Shown here piece by piece: positions 46,188-55,600 of a DNA stretch of 64,000 nt (position 1 is the first letter of the stretch; every line of letters begins with the position of its first letter). A model generated the notes under the pieces. That model did not search any database, was not told the DNA's origin, and worked only from the letters and a program-made list of their open reading frames with translations. Made by a program: the position numbers and the translations under genes. The DNA comes from Methanosphaera sp. ISO3-F5 (GTDB lineage Archaea > Methanobacteriota > Methanobacteria > Methanobacteriales > Methanobacteriaceae), in assembly GCF_034480035.2 (NCBI RefSeq), contig NZ_CP118753.2, forward strand, positions 705,001 through 769,000. The letters run 5' to 3'.

Positions 46188-47236
46188 AATCCATTAACAA
46201 TAAATTAAATAAAATATCAGAAAACAACATAGAATATTTTGATTTATTTGACCGACCAGACCTTGTCTATGGAAACATTAACGCATTCCAGGAAAGAGTA
46301 AACTTCTGTAAAATACCAATTGAATCACAGGAAGAAATAAGAAACAATTGGAAAACATGTACTCATTCACTTGATTTGTTTAAAAATGCTAGTTGTGGAA
46401 ACGTTATAAGATTACATACCAACTCAAAAAAACTAATACTCAAAGCCAATATCCAGAGAGATGAAAGTTTTGAAAAAGCATTAAACTGGAATTCCATGGG
46501 ATTTGACATATACAATATAGAAAATGACGGAAAATACAAGCATAACAATATATTTGCACCAATGGATGGTCATAATATATTTGCCAACACAATAAGAGTA
46601 CCTGAACATGGAAACATATGTATATACCTACCAAACTTCACAGAAATAAAAGAAATGCAGATAGGTGTTCTTAAAGGAAAAACAGTGGAAGCATACAAGT
46701 ACCCAGAAAACAAGTTACCTATAATCTTTTATGGAAACTCAGTAACACAGGGAGCAGCAGCATCACGAAGTGGAAACACTTTTCCTAACATTATAAGCAG
46801 AAAACTGAACAATGAAATAATAAATTTATCTAGTTCCTCCTGTTGTAAGGGAATAAAAAGTATGGCTGATATGATAGGTAGAATCAACTGTCAATGCATA
46901 GTAATAGACTATACTAGAAGTGCAACAAGTGCAAAAATGCTTCAAGATACACACGAAACTTTTTATAAAACTATACGAAAATATCATCCAGACAAGAAAA
47001 TAATTCTTTTAACCACAGAAGGATTTAATGACTGGAGATTATCTAACTCATTTGATAAAATAGTATCAAGAACATACAAAAATGCTAAATTAAATGGTGA
47101 AAATACTGAGATAATAAACCAAAGAAAATTATTCTCCGAAGAAGAATATAGTTATGTGGGTATAGATTCAGCACACTATACAGATTATGGTATGTACAAA
47201 ATAGCAGATGCAATATGTGATAAAATAGTAGAATAA
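46175..47236 (+). CDS. SGNH/GDSL-family esterase or acyltransferase
   Basis: A 353-aa protein, the closest relative of the one at 7165. The beta-rich half (RLHTNSKKLILKANIQRDES, NWNSMGFDIYNI) precedes an SGNH domain with an intact set: FYGNSVTQGAAASRSGNTFP near 186-205 (Ser in GNS), CCKGIKSMADMIG, and IDSAHYTDYGM near 330-341 (Asp and His). It is probably an active O-acyl esterase or transferase for a glycan. GGAGGTAAC precedes the ATG. It is followed at 18 nt by a GT2 gene. No signal peptide, so cytoplasmic. Confidence 0.8.
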   Translation: MEYLKSINNKLNKISENNIEYFDLFDRPDLVYGNINAFQERVNFCKIPIESQEEIRNNWKTCTHSLDLFKNASCGNVIRLHTNSKKLILKANIQRDESFEKALNWNSMGFDIYNIENDGKYKHNNIFAPMDGHNIFANTIRVPEHGNICIYLPNFTEIKEMQIGVLKGKTVEAYKYPENKLPIIFYGNSVTQGAAASRSGNTFPNIISRKLNNEIINLSSSSCCKGIKSMADMIGRINCQCIVIDYTRSATSAKMLQDTHETFYKTIRKYHPDKKIILLTTEGFNDWRLSNSFDKIVSRTYKNAKLNGENTEIINQRKLFSEEEYSYVGIDSAHYTDYGMYKIADAICDKIVE

Positions 47237-47254
47237 AACATTTGTTGAATAAAA

Positions 47255-48307
47255 ATGTCTAACATTGAAATATCTATAATTATACCAGTATTTAATTCTG
47301 AAAAATACTTGGATGAGTGTTTAAAATCAGTAATTCATCAGACATTCACTAGATATGAAATAATATGTGTAAATGATGGATCAACTGATAGCTCACTTAG
47401 TATTATTGAAAAATACTTGCAAAAATATGATAATCTAAAAGTACACAATAAAGAAAATGAAGGCCCAGGTTCTGCAAGAAATTATGGACTAAAACATGCA
47501 AAAGGAAAATATGTGCTATTTCTTGATTCTGATGACTGGATAGAAGAAAACACTTTGGAAACTTTATATGAAACAGCAATGGAAAACGATTCCGAACTTG
47601 TAATGTTCAATGCCATGGAACATTATAAAAACAACAAAACCAAGAACAGGACATATCATGTCATAAAAGAAGATAATAATTTTAGACAATTCTCTTTTGA
47701 TTATAACAATAATATAAACCTAGTGATGAATGGATATCATATTGTATGCACAAAATTACATAAAATGGATTTTATAAAAAAATATTCGTTATCTTTTGCC
47801 GAAAAGGATCAATTCGAGGATGTTTTATTTCATATAAAAAGCATGATATATGCTAAAAGAATATCATACACTCCGAAGGTATTATATCATTATCGAAGAA
47901 CTGAGGATAATAGTAGGCAAAACAATGCATTAAGTGGTAAGAAAAGTTTACAATTCTTTGAAATATTTGGGGAAGTTAAAGAATTCTTATATGATGAATG
48001 TCTGTATGAGAAGTTTAAAATAAATTATTATAAATTTGTTATTAATGAAACAAGAAATATTGAACAAAATATTGATAATAAATATTATGATGACTTTTTC
48101 ACAAAAGCAAAAAAAACATTCAATAAATTAAGTATAAGTACAAATGATATGATGAGATTACCTTTGGATTATCAGTACTTTTATAAAGCACTTATTGAAT
48201 CAGATAACTCTTTAATGTTTAGAAAGAATCTGAAAAAAAGTAATAAGAAGTTATTAATAACAAAAAAAGTATTAAAAGTTAAGCAATGGATTAAACAAAT
48301 CATTTAA
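47255..48307 (+). CDS. Family 2 glycosyltransferase
   Basis: A 350-aa protein. The GT2 domain has ISIIIPVFNSEKYLDECLKS at 6-25, CVNDGSTDSS near 37, SARNYGLKHAKGKYVLFLDS near 76-95 and then DDWIEENTL, so the nucleotide-binding and DSDD metal motifs are intact. A helical C-terminal part ends in a Lys-rich tail. There is no membrane helix. It is the third gene of the 45261-48307 unit, so it may act on the same acceptor as the SGNH pair. Its last 4 bases overlap the end of the convergent gene at 48304-50931. Confidence 0.87.
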   Translation: MSNIEISIIIPVFNSEKYLDECLKSVIHQTFTRYEIICVNDGSTDSSLSIIEKYLQKYDNLKVHNKENEGPGSARNYGLKHAKGKYVLFLDSDDWIEENTLETLYETAMENDSELVMFNAMEHYKNNKTKNRTYHVIKEDNNFRQFSFDYNNNINLVMNGYHIVCTKLHKMDFIKKYSLSFAEKDQFEDVLFHIKSMIYAKRISYTPKVLYHYRRTEDNSRQNNALSGKKSLQFFEIFGEVKEFLYDECLYEKFKINYYKFVINETRNIEQNIDNKYYDDFFTKAKKTFNKLSISTNDMMRLPLDYQYFYKALIESDNSLMFRKNLKKSNKKLLITKKVLKVKQWIKQII

Positions 48308-50931
48308 TTATCATCATTTAATATCCATTCATAAACTCTTTTTGAATTGTTTCTGTCATTGTATTTGAAGAAATCATTTATTCGTTCCACATATTTATCT
48401 TCTATCATACAATCATTTTCAATGTATTGCTTAATTAAATTGATTAATTCATTTTCATCATGGACAATTTGTCCAAAACCCATACTTTTATAGTTAAAAT
48501 AGCCCTCTTTGTAATGATAATCATTATTCTGATAATATATTACAGGCTTCTTAATATAAGCAAAATCAAAGAATACTGAAGAATAATCAGTTATCAGTAA
48601 TGATGACTTTTTAAACAATTCCTGGTATGATTCGCTTTCTGAAATTTCAATGTAATCCGGTATGTCTAGTAAATGAATATATTTAACTATTTCAGGGTGT
48701 GGCTTAAAAACAAACTTAAAATTGTTTTCTTTTAAGATCTTATGTAATTTATTATTATTTAGGAAAGAATTTAATCTTTTATAATAATCGGAAGTTACAA
48801 ATAGAGTTTCATTTTCTAATTCTATACGCCATGTTGGAACAAATAATATCTGTTTTATTCTTTCATCTTCCAGTTTATCAAATCTTGGAAATCCTAATGT
48901 TTGAATAATATTCTCATCATAATTGTATCCTGGTTCTAGGAACGAATCATGTTCATGGTCTGATACAGTAACTATTAATGACAAGTTTTTATCATATTTT
49001 TTAATGAATTCGGATATGTTGTCTTTGGTTACACCATGTTGTAGGAAGTATCGTTTTGCTGTTTTCAGTCCATTGTATAAGGAGGGTGTTTTATAGTAAT
49101 AAGGGTTTATAAAGTTTTCATTAACATATGATGATATTATTTTTTCTGATAATAGGTAGTAGATTTTATGTTTGTATAATCCAAATTTAAGAATATTTTT
49201 ACTAATCTTTTTCATTTCATTAAAATCATTACTTGATTCATTTAAAACATAGTATTTACTAACACCATCATTTTTATTAATCGAATATTCAAATAGATGT
49301 CTTGCATTGTCATCTGCAAATTCTGGTCTGTCCTGATATAGCCAAATCCGCCTATTTCTATAAAAAGGGTAAATTATAAAATAAAGAAAACTAATCAAAA
49401 CAGCTTCTTTATATCCTGTCGGCTTATCATGAACTATCTGCTTAATATTACTAACCTCAAAACGTAGCATTGACAAATAAGAATAAGGTAATACTACAAA
49501 CTTATTAAACTTAAACAAAACAATCAAATCATCAGCAACAAAAAATGCACTATGAGTAGACAAACCACAATTATCCCTAAAACTCACATGAGGAATCATT
49601 GAATAATCACATGAACTACCATTATATTCAATTTTAAAATAAAATTCATCATCTACAGAAACTCTGGATTTTACATCAAAACTGAAACGATACTTCCATT
49701 CAACATCAATAAAAGTTAAAGTTCCACGATTCACATCATTATAAAAAATAGGAACACTATCAATACAAACAGTTGAATCACCACTCTTCCTAACAAGAAC
49801 AATCCTCAGGTTCTCACTTCTAAAGGAAGACTCAATGTTACCAGAAAAATATATAAAACCATTACTTAACTCAACAATATCCAACCATAATCGGATAGAA
49901 TTAAAATCGTCAACAACATAACCCTCAGAAACAACCCTTAACTCAGAATCTTCAACTAATTCTAATTGCCCCTTATTTTTCAAATAAACAAAAAACGATT
50001 CAATATTGGAATTAACAAATTCATTACCTATAATACAATCCAAATCAATAAAATCTAAAACCTGGTTTAGTTTCTTCCAAAAGTCAACCTTCTCCTGTGC
50101 ATCTTCAAAAATGTCTAACTTATTAACGGATAACATCCACTGAAGATCATAAACAAACAAATATTGAATAAACTTAGGAATAAAACCTTCATATTTCAAA
50201 CAAATATCACATAATTTAAGATAAAAACGTTCTAGACGATTAGTATAATATTCTTTCTTTCTTTGCATCAAATCAACAGTACTGCTATTATCACTTCTTT
50301 GACGATAATAATATTCAACACCATTAACTAAACCATAAACCTTTTTATCCAATAAAATTTCATTAATAACCAGTGCATCTTCAAGATTAGCTAATTTGGT
50401 GTCAAAAGAATAATTTTTCATAACATTTAACTTAATAAAGCTAGATGAAGCAGATAACTGGGGAGTATTTGGTTCAACATTCAAGTCAACTATTCTAGTT
50501 TCCTTAAACTTGGAATTTAAACGATGTGGCTTATTCACACGTTCAAATAATATCATAGGAATAGCAACAATATCAACTTCATCAAAGTGTTTTTCAAAAA
50601 AAGTATAAACAACATCTAACGTGTTTTTGGAAAAATAATCATCACTATCTAAAAAATTAACATATTTGCCAGTAGCATACTTTAAACCATAATTACGGGC
50701 ACTGGATTGTCCACCATTACTCTTAGATAATGCAACAACATTCTCAGGATACTTCTCATAAAATTCTGATATAATTTCACCTGATTTATCCGTACTTCCA
50801 TCATCAACCAGAATCAATTGAACATTATCTCTAAATCCAATGCTCTGATTAATAACACTATTAATAGTTTCTCTAAGATACTTGTCCACATTATAGACTG
50901 CAATGATGATAGAAAACTTAAATGAACTCAT
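48304..50931 (-). CDS. GT2 plus CDP-glycerol glycerophosphotransferase-type protein
   Basis: An 875-aa protein. The GT2 domain (~1-230) has FKFSIIIAVYNVDKYLRETI, LVDDGSTDKSG, and KYVNFLDSDDYFS, so it looks active. A beta-rich middle (~340-520; SGNIESSFRSENLRIVLVRK) is shared with the other large proteins here. The TagB/TagF-like domain (~545-875) has RIWLYQDRPEFADDNARHLF, YFLQHGVTKDN, FKPHPE and LLITDYSSVFFDFAYIKKP. It likely joins a sugar and a polyol-phosphate during synthesis of a teichoic-acid-like chain. The ATG follows AGGAG by 11 nt. It is downstream of the gene at 50962 (30 bp) and probably shares its transcript. The N-terminal two thirds of the coding strand are T/G-rich, the last third is not. 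Confidence 0.87.
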   Translation of the reverse strand: MSSFKFSIIIAVYNVDKYLRETINSVINQSIGFRDNVQLILVDDGSTDKSGEIISEFYEKYPENVVALSKSNGGQSSARNYGLKYATGKYVNFLDSDDYFSKNTLDVVYTFFEKHFDEVDIVAIPMILFERVNKPHRLNSKFKETRIVDLNVEPNTPQLSASSSFIKLNVMKNYSFDTKLANLEDALVINEILLDKKVYGLVNGVEYYYRQRSDNSSTVDLMQRKKEYYTNRLERFYLKLCDICLKYEGFIPKFIQYLFVYDLQWMLSVNKLDIFEDAQEKVDFWKKLNQVLDFIDLDCIIGNEFVNSNIESFFVYLKNKGQLELVEDSELRVVSEGYVVDDFNSIRLWLDIVELSNGFIYFSGNIESSFRSENLRIVLVRKSGDSTVCIDSVPIFYNDVNRGTLTFIDVEWKYRFSFDVKSRVSVDDEFYFKIEYNGSSCDYSMIPHVSFRDNCGLSTHSAFFVADDLIVLFKFNKFVVLPYSYLSMLRFEVSNIKQIVHDKPTGYKEAVLISFLYFIIYPFYRNRRIWLYQDRPEFADDNARHLFEYSINKNDGVSKYYVLNESSNDFNEMKKISKNILKFGLYKHKIYYLLSEKIISSYVNENFINPYYYKTPSLYNGLKTAKRYFLQHGVTKDNISEFIKKYDKNLSLIVTVSDHEHDSFLEPGYNYDENIIQTLGFPRFDKLEDERIKQILFVPTWRIELENETLFVTSDYYKRLNSFLNNNKLHKILKENNFKFVFKPHPEIVKYIHLLDIPDYIEISESESYQELFKKSSLLITDYSSVFFDFAYIKKPVIYYQNNDYHYKEGYFNYKSMGFGQIVHDENELINLIKQYIENDCMIEDKYVERINDFFKYNDRNNSKRVYEWILNDDN

Positions 50932-50961
50932 AGCAAATATGCTCCTAATCCTAAACTATAA

Positions 50962-52425
50962 CTATTTTTCTAAGTCATCATGTATAATCTTTAATATTTC
51001 AGGATATTTCTTAATAACATCCCGTATATGCTTATCATTAATACCCTTTCTATTAGTTAACCATAAAGTTGTTTCATTCAATAAATTTAATTCACGGGCA
51101 GGATTAATATAAATCAAGTCATGATAACAATCATAAGCAATTTTAAATTTGCTTCCATTAAGCACAGCCATGGCCCAAAACCAAATATCATCACCATACT
51201 TACATAATTTTAAAAACTTATCCTCATCAAAAACATCCTTATACAATGCATGTGGTGGATATAATATGCCACCAGCACCAGTCATGAAAGTTAAGAAAGA
51301 TGCTTCCCGATTATCTGTAATTAATTCCCATGAATTGTATTCTTTAAATTTTTCTTCGGACTCTAAAATCATCTTACGTGCCCTATGGACAATAATATTG
51401 TTTGGAAAATCAATGTAAGTTGAATACAATTTAAATAGCCAATCTTTTGGATAGAATATATCATCATCAGCCGTTACAATAATTTCCTCGGAATACTCTT
51501 TAAGTACGGGTATTAACTTTTTATAGGAATAAATATTATGGTACCATCTAATATCCAATCCATAACGGGTAAGGTTTAACAAGTCCTTAGGAATATCTTT
51601 CTCACGATTTGGAAATTCTTCTTTAGCTAACCATAAAATCAGTTTATCTGGCTTGAACTCTTGATTCAGTAAGGAATAAACAGCATATTTCGCATCATTT
51701 ATCCTTAAAGGATAAGATGTTAAAGACACAACCACCTTTTTATCACGTGGCTTATTATTTAAACCATAACTGCTAAGAGTACTAAGTTTGTCTTTAAAAT
51801 ATAATCTGTTAATGGCTTTTGGCTGATAAAAAGAGGGATTAAGCTTAACCATACCTTCATCCATACCTTTTAAAACAAGGTATACTAAAGGATTAACTTC
51901 TGATTTTCTTGCATTAACATTATACTCTTTGTAAAACGATGCATCAAAATATGAACTAGGATTCTTTCCTTCATAATATCCATGATATAAGTAATGAAAA
52001 ATAGGTGGAACACTTAAATTATAATCATATTCCTGCTCATAATATTTTTTATCAAAAAAATTCAGTAATAAAATCTTCTTAAAACCATTGAAATAAACTT
52101 CATTAGAGAATAAATCAATAATAATCTCTTTATATAAATTATTTTCAAATTCTAATTTTTTAAGACCATAACTAAAATGAGCACTATCTTGTTTGGTTTT
52201 ATCATTAATATATTTAAGCTTATAATCTTCAGATAATTCCAAATCTAATAAAGGGTCTTCTTCAATTTTAATAATACTATGAGTCTTAAATGTCTCATGG
52301 TCCATGTTTTTATTGTAAACATTTGTTAATAATTTCTTAAATTCCTTATTTGAATAAATTAACTTATTCAATAAGCGAACTTTAGAAAAAACCTTATTTT
52401 TATCATATAAATTACTAAAAAACAT
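50962..52425 (-). CDS. Glycosyltransferase-like protein with N-terminal WFD-type repeats
   Basis: A 487-aa protein. The N-terminal part has repeats of the type FDKKYYEQEYD, PPIFHYLYHGYYEGKNPSSY, FDASFYKEYN and NPLVYLVLKGMDEG. Such segments are known from rhamnan-synthesis and other surface glycosyltransferases, and resemble the C-terminal modules at 15271 and 18371. The second half is GT-like: VVVSLTSYPLRINDAKYAVY near 230-249, EIIVTADDDIFYPKDWLFKL near 318 with a DDD metal motif, and GAGGILYPPHAL near 375. It likely transfers a sugar with retention of a GT-A fold. AGGATTATTCT precedes the ATG. First gene of the 52425-48304 unit, divergent from the 1980-aa gene. Confidence 0.75.
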   Translation of the reverse strand: MFFSNLYDKNKVFSKVRLLNKLIYSNKEFKKLLTNVYNKNMDHETFKTHSIIKIEEDPLLDLELSEDYKLKYINDKTKQDSAHFSYGLKKLEFENNLYKEIIIDLFSNEVYFNGFKKILLLNFFDKKYYEQEYDYNLSVPPIFHYLYHGYYEGKNPSSYFDASFYKEYNVNARKSEVNPLVYLVLKGMDEGMVKLNPSFYQPKAINRLYFKDKLSTLSSYGLNNKPRDKKVVVSLTSYPLRINDAKYAVYSLLNQEFKPDKLILWLAKEEFPNREKDIPKDLLNLTRYGLDIRWYHNIYSYKKLIPVLKEYSEEIIVTADDDIFYPKDWLFKLYSTYIDFPNNIIVHRARKMILESEEKFKEYNSWELITDNREASFLTFMTGAGGILYPPHALYKDVFDEDKFLKLCKYGDDIWFWAMAVLNGSKFKIAYDCYHDLIYINPARELNLLNETTLWLTNRKGINDKHIRDVIKKYPEILKIIHDDLEK

Positions 52426-52622
52426 AGAATAATCCTTAATATTACTTACTATGATATATGTTATAGTTTAAATAAATACTTTAGTACTTATCATAATTAC
52501 TTGTATAATTCAATTACAATTAATATTTATAAGATATTTTAAAGTAGTTAAATCAACATAAATATAAATTAATATTTTAATGTAAAAAAAATTATACCAA
52601 TATAAAACATGAGGGGAAAGCA

Positions 52623-55600
52623 TTGAACAATACATGTAACTTTACAATAATAATACCATACAAAAACTCAGAAATGCACATAGAAGAAACATTATTATCA
52701 ATAACCGAACAAAAACTATCATTCAAAGCAAACGTTCAATTAATATTATTAAACAACAATTCAAAGGACAACTCAACACTAATAGTCAGACACTTCCAAA
52801 GAACATACCCTAAAAACATAAGCATAATCAACGAGTCAAACATAAACAAATCCAAAAACATTGCACTAAAACAAGCTAAAGGAAAATACATAGCATTCAT
52901 AAACAGTAACGACTATTTATCCAAAGAAGTACTAGCAAATGTGTTAACACAATTTAAACAAAACCCCGAATGTAACATAGTTAAAGTACCCTTCAACGAA
53001 ATAGGTGTAAATCAGGAAATAAAAGAACAACTCGGACAAACAATAATAAACCTAGAAAAAACAAACAACATCCCCACAACATTAGAATCTTTATTTATAA
53101 AAAAAGAAATACTTCAAAACCAACAATATGACGAAACACTAACCGACTCCGAAAACCTACAATTAATAAACAATATTTTCACCAGTAACAAAACAATCAA
53201 CATCGCAGAAGGAACATATAACAAAAGATTAACAAATCAAACAATTAAAACAAAACAACACTACGAAAACAAGATAACAACATATAAACAACTACTAAAA
53301 ACAGAAAACAACAATCCAAATTATGTTCAAAACCTAATTTTAAAAGATTTAAACAAAATAATAACAGTACCCCACATACATCTATTCAAAACAACAGAAG
53401 AAAAAGAAAGCTATGTCAACTCAATACAGGAAATACTACAACAAATAGACACACAAAAAATATTAAAACAAAAATTCACAAAAAACATAAAAAAACTATT
53501 AATACACTTAAAAGAAAACAAAGAACAAAAAACCACACAAAATAACTTACAATTATATGAAATATTTAACAATTACTACCTGGAAGGAAATGAAATAAAA
53601 TTCACAATAATACTAGAAACAATAGGAACACCAAAATACTTGGAAGAAAGCATCAAATCAATAATAAACCAGACACTACTCTTCAAAGAAAACATCCAAA
53701 TAATAATTATCAACAATAACACCAACATTGAAACAACATGTATATCAGAACACTATCAGAAAATATACCCTCAAAACATAAGAATAATAACAGAAGATTC
53801 ACAAAATGCTAAAAAAATTGCAATACAACAAGCAAAAGGAACATACATAAGTTTCCTGAATGAATCAGACTACTACTCCTGGAATGTAATGGAAAATGTA
53901 TACAACGCATTTAAGGAAAATCCACAAACAAACATAATAAAAATAGGATATAAAGAAGTAGGAATCAAAGAACAATATACTGAACAAGAAAATACAAGCA
54001 TAAACCTCAATAACATAATAAACAAAGATTACTCATACAAAACATTATTCATAAAAAAAGACAAACTCACACAATACAATTTCAATCATGACAAACATGA
54101 CACAGAAAATCTGCACATACTAACAGATCTAATACAAAACAATCCAGAAATATTTCTAACTAAAGGATGGTATAATCATAGAACAATCAACACATTACAA
54201 ACAGAACACCACTTCCAAAAAATAAAAGTATGCCAAGAATTACTAAACAAGACCAATAATAATTACACACAAAACCTAGTAATATCAGTCATAGATGAAT
54301 TATTCACAACAGAATATATAGAAAATTTAGATGATAACAACGAGAAAAAAGATTACATTACCACGATACAAGAAATAACAAAGCAGTTAACTAAAGAACA
54401 AATAATTAATCACCAATACACTAACAACAAGACAAAAAGATTATTAATATACCTAAAAGAACAAATATCAGAAAATACAACAAATCTAGAAGTTTATAAT
54501 ATAATAAACACCATATTTCTCAAGGAAAACGAGATAGACTATTATCAATCAGGATCATTCAATTTCTCAATAATAATACAATACTCAAACTCAGAAAGGC
54601 TAATAGAAAAAACAATAACCTCCATAACAGAAGACCAAACACTACCTTTCAAACAAAACACTCAACTAATATTTATCAATAACCAAAGCACAGACAATTC
54701 AACAACAATAATCAAACACTACCAAAACCAATACCCCGAAAACATATCCATAATCAATGAATCAAACATAAATAAAGCCAAAAACAGAGCACTCAAATAT
54801 GCAACAGGAAAATATGTAGCAATAATCAACGGAACAGATTACATATCACCCCATACACTAGAAAACGTACTTGAAATGTTCCCAGAAAACAATGAAATAA
54901 ACATAATCAAAATGCCAATAAAACATATAGGACTACACAATATCAAAGACCCCATACTACAAGAAGATTCAATAGTAGACCTAAGGGAACATCCAAGCAA
55001 AACTCAAACATACGAATCCCTATTTATAAAAAACAAAATAATTAAACAAGAACAATTCGATGAAACACAAACAGATATAGATAACATAGAATTACTAAAC
55101 AAAATCATACTAGAAAACCCAGTATTAGGAATAGCAAAAGGACAATACTATCAAAGAGTAACATATGATAATCTAAGAATACAAAACCAAAATCAAAGCA
55201 CAAAAGAACATTATCAAAACAAAATAAAAACCTACCAAAAAATAATAAAAGAATCCACCAATAACGAAAATAAAATCAATGATTACACACAATACATGAT
55301 ATCCGATGATTTAGAACAACTAATCAGCAAAGCACATTTACATCTTTTCGAAACAGAACAAGAAAAAACAGAATACCTTAACAATCTAGAAAATATAATA
55401 CAACAATTAGATGAAAACAAGATAATTAACCAAAAACACACATATACAAATATTAAACGTTTACAAAAATCATATAACAAGAAAAAAAACTATGAAGAAG
55501 ATAATTTAACAATAAACAACATCACAGAAAAAGATAACAACATATACATTAAAGGAAACTACACATCAATACGAAACAACAAACACATACCAATCAACAT

